This document shows, in pieces, positions 8,763-14,663 of a stretch of DNA of 54,722 nt; the stretch's first letter is position 1; every line of letters begins with the position of its first letter. Source of the DNA: Lachnospiraceae bacterium. GTDB lineage: Bacteria; Bacillota; Clostridia; Lachnospirales; Lachnospiraceae. The notes under the pieces are model-generated. The model was not told where the DNA came from and did no database searches. It worked only from the letters and a program-made list of their open reading frames with translations. The stretch is taken from positions 1-54,722 of the forward strand of contig JAILOK010000116.1 of NCBI GenBank assembly GCA_024690825.1, in the 5' to 3' direction. A program made the position numbers and the translations under genes.

Positions 8763-9007
8763 GCAGTCACCTCGTATGATTGAAAAGTACCTTTTGACCC
8801 TTACATCATAATCATAAACTGCACCCTGGTCAAATGAACCGGATATACATAAAAAATGACCGAATAATCAAAAACAAGAAGATACATCTTTCTCTTCCAT
8901 GTATAATTATTTTTATGTCAGGGTTAAAAAGTACAAATCCGATTTCGCCTGCGAAAAGAGAATTTGGAACTTGCGACCTGCAAAATATATAAGAGAAAGT
9001 GGATCAC

Positions 9008-9493
9008 ATGCGGGATAATATTGATATCGAAGTAATAATCGATGAAAAATACACAGAGCCAAAGATCACCATCCAGACAAAGGAAAGGACCGGACAGGTA
9101 GAAAACATCATATATGCCATAGAAAACGCCTCCGAAAGTGATTTTCCGCCTGTCACAGCTTACGAGGGAAAGGATAAACTCACTGTCATCTGTCAGAGAG
9201 ATATAATCAGAGCCTACACATCCGGCCGAAAAGTCATTATACAGACCGAAACAGGCGTTTATACTGTAAAAAAGACTCTGTCGGGCCTTGACGAAGAGCT
9301 GAATTCCGGGCGCTTCTTAAAGATATCCCAGTCGGAGATAATAAACCTCTACAAGGTGAAATGCTTTGACATCAACACGGCGGGAACGATCGGCGTGGAA
9401 TTTGAAAACGGCATAAAATCCTGGGTTTCAAGAAGCCGTGTAAAGGCCATAAAGGATCTTCTGACAGGAAGAAAGGAGGAGTCCGATGAATAA
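9008..9493 (+). CDS. LytTR-family DNA-binding regulator
   Basis: 161 residues from the ATG at 9008; a GTG at 8999 is an alternative start and neither has a strong ribosome site. The N-terminal ~60 residues are a small variable domain. Residues ~65-155 match LytTR: RDIIRAYTSGRKVIIQTETG, FLKISQSEIINLYKV and VEFENGIKSWVSRSRVKAI. There is no receiver domain, so this is the stand-alone LytTR type. These are usually paired with a small membrane protein of the DUF3021 family, exactly as here, with an 8-base overlap between the genes. Family knowledge suggests the membrane partner controls the regulator's activity. The preceding 236-base gap holds a short palindrome (TTTCGC-CT-GCGAAA near 8942-8955) and TATAAT at 8902-8907. 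Confidence 0.8.
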   Translation: MRDNIDIEVIIDEKYTEPKITIQTKERTGQVENIIYAIENASESDFPPVTAYEGKDKLTVICQRDIIRAYTSGRKVIIQTETGVYTVKKTLSGLDEELNSGRFLKISQSEIINLYKVKCFDINTAGTIGVEFENGIKSWVSRSRVKAIKDLLTGRKEESDE

Positions 9494-9974
9494 AACCTTT
9501 TCGCAAAAAGTTATCTTTCTTTCATCCATCGGCTTTTCTGCAGGCATGCTCTTCGGAGTGATGCTCACCGCAATTCTTTCCACAGCAAACGCGGGAGACG
9601 GAAGACTGTATGTCTGTGCGCCCGGATTCCTCGAATCCATAGGAAATCCCATTCTTGCGCTCTTTCTTGAGATGACCGTTTCGGGCCTTTTAGGGGCGTT
9701 CTGTACCGGACTTTCGGCTGTCTACTCTATCGAAGAGTGGAGCCCGTTAAAAGCTACCCTGATCCATTATATTCTGTCCATGACCGCTTATTACTGCGCA
9801 GCTTTCTTTCTTCGCTGGCTTTCACCGAAAAATATACGGTACTGCATTCTCTGGTTTTTCCTGGTAACGGCCGGATATGCCATGATCTGGGTAATCGGTT
9901 ATATCGCTGACAGGAAGGAGATATCACGGTTAAACAAAGAACTGAATGTCTGGAAAAGCGGCAAAGTACAGTAA
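9486..9974 (+). CDS. DUF3021 family membrane protein
   Basis: 162 residues with four hydrophobic segments: about 10-30 (FLSSIGFSAGMLFGVMLTAI), 52-76 (ILALFLEMTVSGLLGAF), 91-111 (IHYILSMTAYYCAAFFL) and 121-140 (ILWFFLVTAGYAMIWVIGYI), followed by a basic cytoplasmic tail. Size, four-helix layout and linkage to a LytTR regulator fit DUF3021. Its start overlaps the end of the LytTR gene by eight bases and carries the ribosome site AAGGAGG inside that gene. The pair probably forms a membrane-anchored regulatory module. Whether it acts on the flagellin gene 184 bases downstream is unknown. Confidence 0.8.
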   Translation: MNKTFSQKVIFLSSIGFSAGMLFGVMLTAILSTANAGDGRLYVCAPGFLESIGNPILALFLEMTVSGLLGAFCTGLSAVYSIEEWSPLKATLIHYILSMTAYYCAAFFLRWLSPKNIRYCILWFFLVTAGYAMIWVIGYIADRKEISRLNKELNVWKSGKVQ

Positions 9975-10027
9975 AGATCAGCTCTTTTCACCATGGACAT
10001 AAAAAACAACCGAATATACATTTCGCC

Positions 10028-10054
10028 TAAAAAATGTCTGCTTTTGGACGATAT
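10028..10054 (+). promoter_or_regulatory. Sigma-28 (SigD/FliA) promoter of the flagellin gene
   Basis: TAAA at 10028-10031, exactly 15 bases, then GACGATAT at 10047-10054. The consensus is TAAA-N15-GCCGATAA, so six of eight -10 bases match. Predicted transcription starts near 10061, giving a leader of about 98 bases. Confidence 0.75.
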
Positions 10055-10097
10055 ATAGTATGACATACCATTTCAGCCACAAAATTTAGTATAAAAA

Positions 10098-10113
10098 CCG
10101 GCAAGGATGCCGG
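10098..10113 (+). promoter_or_regulatory. Putative CsrA binding hairpin (site 1) in the flagellin leader
   Basis: CCGGC-AAGGAT-GCCGG forms a 5-bp stem with GGA in a hexaloop. The core GCAAGGATGC fits the CsrA high-affinity pattern (CA-N-GGA-N-G in a loop). It resembles the upstream site known in the Bacillus hag leader. The call is based on pattern matching only. Confidence 0.6.
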
Positions 10114-10143
10114 AAAAACGAATCTTTGACATTCATAACGGAT

Positions 10144-10153
10144 ACACGGAGGT
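10144..10153 (+). promoter_or_regulatory. Putative CsrA site 2 overlapping the flagellin ribosome binding site
   Basis: ACACGGAGGT matches the CsrA consensus ACANGGANGT at every defined position, and its GGAGGT is the Shine-Dalgarno sequence of the flagellin start at 10159. Occupancy here would block translation. The two GGA cores are 43 bases apart. Confidence 0.6.
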
Positions 10154-10158
10154 TAGTC

Positions 10159-12195
10159 ATGAATGTAGCTGCTCATAACCTTATAGCATTAAACTCCAGA
10201 AGAGTATATGGGGAAAACTGGGCCACCCAGTCAAAATCCATGGAGAAGCTGTCTTCCGGTTACAAGATCAACCGGGCGGCAGATGATGCTGCAGGTCTTT
10301 CCATTTCCGAAAAAATGCGAAGACAGATCCGCGGACTGTCACAGGCAAGGGATAACGTTCAGGACGGTATCTCCATGGTTCAGACTGCCGACGGAGCCTT
10401 AGAAGAAGTTCATGACATGCTTCAGCGCGGCAATGAACTTATGATCAAAGCTGCAAACGGCACTCTGTCCGACAGCGACAGGGAAAGCATTTATATGGAG
10501 ATCGAACAGCTGAGGGATGCCATTGACGGGGTGGCTTTGAGTACAAGATTTAATGAGATCGATCTGTTTCCGCCTGCGGGTGCAAGTCCTGAAAGCGCAA
10601 ACATCATATCTTCAAGAAAATATTCGCTTGATTTTAACAGCAGCGGTGTCAGCAGGGTATCCTACGGATCGGGTGAGATCGGAGTCGGCAGTCCTTCCGC
10701 TGTAAACACCGGAAATCTGCTTGCTGACAAGATCGCTTATGAATATGTGCCCAATGCCGTAAACCAGATCTTTTCCAAAATCCCGTCACTTTCAAGCGCC
10801 ATTAATTCCATGTATACGGGAAGCAATGCGGATAAGCTGAAGATGAATCTTGATATAAAGTATCTGGACGGACCAAGCGGGACACTTGCCCGGGTATCCG
10901 GTTCCTTTTATACAAACAACCAGGAGCTTGCCAGTATGAAGCTTGAGGTTGACAGTTCCGATTTTTCGGAAGAGGACATAACGGGAAACAGTCCAAAGCT
11001 CGGCAGGCTCGAATCCACGATAGGACACGAAATGATGCATGCCCTGATGGATGCTGCCATGCCTTCAAGGATGTACGGAAACGGGGGAGCCGAGGATTTT
11101 CCGCTATGGTTCGTGGAAGGCACTGCCCAGCTGACAGGAGGGGGTTATACCACCGGATGGAATGAATATCTGCAGACGGCTTTATCTTCGGGCAAAACGG
11201 ATTCCGAGATCTCGGCTCTTTTAAAGGAGCGTACGGTTGAATCCAATGTATACGGACACGGATATCTTGCAGCGGCCTGGTTAGGACACCTTGCATCAGG
11301 CCAGTCATCCGTGACTGCGCAGAGCATAGCGTCCGGTATCAACAAGATCTTCCAGAGGCTTATCAGTAATCCTTCGGAGAGTCTGGAAGCTGCCGTAAAC
11401 CATGTGCTTCCTTCGGGAACGCTTCAGGGCGTGATAAATGATATCAATAACGGCAGCGCAAACGCTGTTGACTTTGTAAAAAAGCTGACACAGGCCACGA
11501 ACGGAAACGGCGCGGGATCCATAATCGCTTCCGGCGGTCTTTCGGCCACAGGCGTAAATGTGCTTGGAACTTCCTCGACGACGGCAAAGGTATATATTGA
11601 TCCGGAACATATAACGGCTCCCGCAGGGAGCGGAGGCTCAGGCGGCTCGGGAGGTTCAGGAGGGTCAGGAGGGTCCGGTGGTTCGGGTGGATCCGGAGGT
11701 TCAGGCGGCTCGGGCGGCGGCATACCTGCGGCCTCGGGATACCCGGGGACCAGTATTCAGGCAGGTGCCGACAGCGATCTTTCGAACCGTATTTCGCTTA
11801 AGCTCTTTCGTATGACTTCGAAGGATCTTGGCATAGCAGATATCGGAGTGTCCGATACTTCTTCCAAAACGGCAGACGAGGGCATATCCGTGCAGGCACA
11901 TGAGAGCCTCACCATGGAGGAAGCCGAAAGAGGCATAGATGCGTTTAAGAAGGCAATAGAACTTGTAAGCGGTGTCCGCAGTTATTATGGCGCCGTGCAG
12001 AACCGCATGGAACACACGATCGCCAATCTTGAAAATGTCATTGAAAATACCACATCCGCGGAATCACGCATCCGCGATACGGATATGGCAAAGGAAATGG
12101 TAAAGATGTCCATCGGAAAGATACTGCTTCAGGCCGGACAGGCGATGATGGCCCAGGCCAACCATTCAAATGAATGGATCCTCGGTCTGGTATGA
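10159..12195 (+). CDS. fliC: Flagellin with inserted gluzincin metallopeptidase domain (flagellinolysin type)
   Basis: 678 residues from the ATG at 10159, set by GGAGGT at 10148-10153; the upstream ATG at 10126 lacks a ribosome site. Residues 1-~140 are the flagellin N-terminal D0/D1 (MNVAAHNLIALNSRRV, MEKLSSGYKINRAADDAAGL). The ~110 C-terminal residues are the matching D1/D0 half (TTSAESRIRDTDMAKEMVKM). The hypervariable region holds a protease: HEMMH at 290-294 is HExxH, and Glu320 in WFVEGTAQ lies 26 residues later, the gluzincin zinc site. Flagellinolysins are an established family in which such a domain makes the filament surface proteolytic. A linker of GS(GGS)9GGG (GGS units at residues 492-518) joins the protease to the C-terminal half. 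A terminator follows. No other flagellar gene is in the window. Confidence 0.93.
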   Translation: MNVAAHNLIALNSRRVYGENWATQSKSMEKLSSGYKINRAADDAAGLSISEKMRRQIRGLSQARDNVQDGISMVQTADGALEEVHDMLQRGNELMIKAANGTLSDSDRESIYMEIEQLRDAIDGVALSTRFNEIDLFPPAGASPESANIISSRKYSLDFNSSGVSRVSYGSGEIGVGSPSAVNTGNLLADKIAYEYVPNAVNQIFSKIPSLSSAINSMYTGSNADKLKMNLDIKYLDGPSGTLARVSGSFYTNNQELASMKLEVDSSDFSEEDITGNSPKLGRLESTIGHEMMHALMDAAMPSRMYGNGGAEDFPLWFVEGTAQLTGGGYTTGWNEYLQTALSSGKTDSEISALLKERTVESNVYGHGYLAAAWLGHLASGQSSVTAQSIASGINKIFQRLISNPSESLEAAVNHVLPSGTLQGVINDINNGSANAVDFVKKLTQATNGNGAGSIIASGGLSATGVNVLGTSSTTAKVYIDPEHITAPAGSGGSGGSGGSGGSGGSGGSGGSGGSGGSGGGIPAASGYPGTSIQAGADSDLSNRISLKLFRMTSKDLGIADIGVSDTSSKTADEGISVQAHESLTMEEAERGIDAFKKAIELVSGVRSYYGAVQNRMEHTIANLENVIENTTSAESRIRDTDMAKEMVKMSIGKILLQAGQAMMAQANHSNEWILGLV

Positions 12196-12215
12196 ATTCC
12201 GGTAAAGTAAAAATC

Positions 12216-12262
12216 CCGGGGGAGTGCCGTACGCAAATGCGCCCCCCCGGTTCTTAAATTTT
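12216..12262 (+). terminator. Terminator of the flagellin gene
   Basis: CCGGGGG (12216-12222) pairs with CCCCCGG (12244-12250), followed by TTCTTAAATTTT. The U-tract is interrupted, but the position just after the flagellin stop and the 7-bp GC stem make a terminator likely. Confidence 0.7.
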
Positions 12263-12292
12263 AAGGCCTTACTTTTGTCAGGCTTTTACGGA

Positions 12293-13342
12293 TCAGGCAT
12301 TTAATGCCAGGTCCAGATGCTGGATCGTTCCTGCTTCTCCGGTGCTTTCATGAAGAAAGATGCCGGTCGATCTTATCACGCCGTTTCTTTTGAAATCACT
12401 GCCCATTAATGTAAAATCATTTTTTGCAGACTTAAGGAAGATCGCGCCTATATCCGCCTTCTTCAGATCCATCAGTATATCTTCACCGTGATCTCCCTTA
12501 CACCAGACTTTAAGTTTTGAAAAAATCTCATCGTTTTCATCTATCCATCCGTTTTCGTCAAGATCATATTTTGAAAGATCCGAAAAACCGTCACCGCTCT
12601 TTGTTCCGAAAAGTTCGCCTCCGTTGTTTATTATACCGTCGTCATTTAAGTCAAGTGCCAGAAAACCCGATCCCTTCCCGGGCATGGATATCTCATCTTT
12701 CTTTCCATCCGAATCGATGTCAAAGAAGAATTTCTGGTCGGTGAGATCAGTTATTCCTCCGTTCATGTTTATAACAAGCGGATCACAGAGCGCGTCAGTG
12801 ACCGATGAGGTATTGATGCTCATATATTCCATGTAGCTCCTGCTCATCTCGATCCCGATATTAAAATCGATCTTTCTGCCGTCCTCCGTAACTGCCTGTC
12901 CCCTTGCCTGAAAGGATGTTTCTTCATACTCTTCATATGAAGTAAACTGCTGCATGCCAAAACCTGTCATACCCGATGGTGACCCGTAGTTTATCCCGGA
13001 GACCGTCCTTCCGGCAATACCCGCAAGCATAAGTCTCTTTATAAGCAGATAAAGCAGGCCGTACTGAAATTTTGACGCCTGTGTTTCACCTCTTATCTCT
13101 CCTTTTGATACTCTGCTGTAGGTCATCATGCAGAAACAGTTTTCTTCCGTCATGTTTCCTGTTCTGGAAAAAGAGTCACGATTCCGGTCTTTTGTTCCGA
13201 TCTCCTGATCACTTCCGAAATTAAGCGCGTTTTTTATGCTTTCAAATGAACCCTTCTCTGACCCGGAAGAAAACAGTCTTTTTCCCGACTGGTAATAGTT
13301 TCTTTCTGACTGCATAGCAATGCTGTCGTGTGCAATCTTCAT
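12293..13342 (-). CDS. Protein with EF-hand/dockerin-like calcium-binding loops, convergent with flagellin
   Basis: 349 residues, no signal peptide. The C-terminal half has three aspartate-rich loops: DIDSDGKKDEIS, LDLNDDGIINNGGELFG and YDLDENGWIDENDEIF. These fit Ca2+-binding DxDxDG-type loops. Between them GGELFGTKSGDGFSDLSKYD is a motif seen in a bacterial family often annotated only as hypothetical or hemolysin-type calcium-binding. The N-terminal half is polar and serine-rich, without recognised domains. The start is supported by GGAAGGAGTAA on the minus strand. It is convergent with the flagellin gene, and a link to flagellum or filament-protease function is suggested only by position. 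Confidence 0.6.
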   Translation of the reverse strand: MKIAHDSIAMQSERNYYQSGKRLFSSGSEKGSFESIKNALNFGSDQEIGTKDRNRDSFSRTGNMTEENCFCMMTYSRVSKGEIRGETQASKFQYGLLYLLIKRLMLAGIAGRTVSGINYGSPSGMTGFGMQQFTSYEEYEETSFQARGQAVTEDGRKIDFNIGIEMSRSYMEYMSINTSSVTDALCDPLVINMNGGITDLTDQKFFFDIDSDGKKDEISMPGKGSGFLALDLNDDGIINNGGELFGTKSGDGFSDLSKYDLDENGWIDENDEIFSKLKVWCKGDHGEDILMDLKKADIGAIFLKSAKNDFTLMGSDFKRNGVIRSTGIFLHESTGEAGTIQHLDLALNA

Positions 13343-13474
13343 TTACTCCTTCCTTTCTGCACACTCCTTTGTACACGCATGCCTCCCTGCCTAAAAATAA
13401 TCATGTGTTTTAAGGTATGCTTTTTCAATATTCAGTTTTAAAGTTTGTCTCCCTTTCCTCCTTTTTCAAAATGA

Positions 13475-13563
13475 TGCTGCATTCAACAGCAAGGAAGCAA
13501 AAAAAGCATAAAAAAACATACCCGGACCGGCCAAAAACCTGCCCTGAGTATGCCTTTGCTTCC
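13475..13563 (-). other. Structured inverted-repeat region in the 368-base gap 13343-13710
   Basis: GGAAGCAAA (13493-13501) is the exact inverted complement of TTTGCTTCC (13555-13563). Inside, GCATA (13506-13510) can pair with TATGC (13549-13553), or CATAC (13517-13521) can pair with GTATG (13548-13552); the two inner pairings exclude each other. TGCTG/CAGCA forms another small stem at the left edge. It lies upstream of both divergent genes, so it could be leader RNA of the minus-strand calcium-binding protein gene or simply a regulatory DNA palindrome. No known riboswitch class was recognised. Confidence 0.45.
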
Positions 13564-13649
13564 ATGCTGTCTCCATATATGATTTCGGCATAAAATGCGG
13601 AAAAATCAACCCCCCATCAATAAGAAAATCCCTGTTTTAGGTAAAACTC

Positions 13650-13678
13650 TTGATGTATCATTCGGGGAATTGTATATT
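13650..13678 (+). promoter_or_regulatory. Predicted promoter of the esterase gene
   Basis: TTGATG (13650-13655), 17-base spacer, TATATT (13673-13678). The ribosome site AGGGGAGAAG precedes the ATG at 13711. Confidence 0.55.
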
Positions 13679-13710
13679 AAACGCAGTATCTGCAAATAGG
13701 GGAGAAGCAT

Positions 13711-14640
13711 ATGATAAAAAAAGGATCTAAAACAGCAAAGATATGGCTTTCTGCTGCAGCAGTCATCGTTCTGATAATATTGGCAGCGACGGTGGTATTA
13801 AAAACTCATTCAAAAGAGGAACTGCCACAGATAGAAGATGTTAAGGATGAAGGTGACGGCAGATTTACATTCACATATGAGGGAACAGAGCATTATATGA
13901 TCCTTTATCTGCCTAAGGAGCCTTCCGGCGCGCCGCTTGTGATAATGCTTCACGGACAGGGTAATACGGCAGAATCATTCAGGAACACCGTGCATTTTGA
14001 GGAAGATGCGCTCCCCAAAGGATATGCGGTTGCTTATGTGATGGCTGCAGCGGATCCCGATAATCCTGCCTATGGGATCGGCTGGAATTCGGGACTGCAT
14101 CCGGGTAAAAATGATGATGTCGGACTCATAAAGGCACTTGTCCGGTACCTTAAAAGTACTTATTCATTCGACGATGACAGGATTTTTGCGGCGGGCTTCT
14201 CAAACGGCGGCTTCATGATCCACAGACTTGCGATGGAGGCGCAGGATACCTTTTCGGCTGTTGTCAGCGTAGCGGGATTTATGACTGAATATGTCTGGAA
14301 TGAAAAAAACGGATCAAATAAGATCGGCTTATTTCAGATCACGGGGGAAAAGGATAATGTGGTCCCAAAAAACAGTGACGGAAGCGCAAAGTATAACAAG
14401 GCTCCGGCGATAGAGGATGCGATGGATTACTGGGTATCGACTGACGGACTGACCGAAAAGGAAGAGACTGTGATCGGAAAGAAGGACAGCGTGCTCACGA
14501 AATACTCAGGTTCAAAAACAGGAAGACAGGTATGGAATCTTTTTGTGGTCGACGGATATCATTCATGGCCGGATGAAAAACTGACGGGGATCCAAACGAA
14601 TGAACTCATACTGGAGTTCTTCGAAGCACAAAAAAGGTGA
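13711..14640 (+). CDS. Exported alpha/beta-hydrolase esterase (PHB depolymerase/feruloyl esterase-like)
   Basis: 309 residues. An N-terminal hydrophobic segment (residues ~10-30, IWLSAAAVIVLIILAATVVL) after lysines is a signal anchor or signal peptide, so the enzyme acts outside the cell. The hydrolase body has the oxyanion motif IMLHGQGNTAESF, the nucleophile elbow GFSNGG, an acid candidate in ITGEKDNVVP and the catalytic histidine in GYHSWP. The pattern is that of the LpqC/polyhydroxybutyrate-depolymerase family, which includes feruloyl and acetylxylan esterases. In a gut or rumen Lachnospiraceae, plant cell-wall ester hydrolysis is a reasonable guess, but the substrate is not shown. The gene is monocistronic and convergent with the sensor kinase gene, with no obvious hairpin terminator between. 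Confidence 0.8.
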   Translation: MIKKGSKTAKIWLSAAAVIVLIILAATVVLKTHSKEELPQIEDVKDEGDGRFTFTYEGTEHYMILYLPKEPSGAPLVIMLHGQGNTAESFRNTVHFEEDALPKGYAVAYVMAAADPDNPAYGIGWNSGLHPGKNDDVGLIKALVRYLKSTYSFDDDRIFAAGFSNGGFMIHRLAMEAQDTFSAVVSVAGFMTEYVWNEKNGSNKIGLFQITGEKDNVVPKNSDGSAKYNKAPAIEDAMDYWVSTDGLTEKEETVIGKKDSVLTKYSGSKTGRQVWNLFVVDGYHSWPDEKLTGIQTNELILEFFEAQKR

Positions 14641-14663
14641 CTTAAGTCTGATTTGGGGAAATA

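Noticed and set aside
11632-11721. (GGS)9 tract as a CRISPR or microsatellite array
   Set aside because: It is in frame inside flagellin, and the units differ at synonymous positions, so it is a protein linker.
11424-11723. Proline-rich minus-strand ORF opposite the flagellin linker
   Set aside because: It is a shadow of the GGS repeat on the other strand.
13475-13570. Cyclic-di-GMP (GEMM) riboswitch upstream of the calcium-binding protein
   Set aside because: A GCAAAGGC string looks suggestive, but the paired domains and the conserved loop sequences of GEMM-I and GEMM-II are absent.
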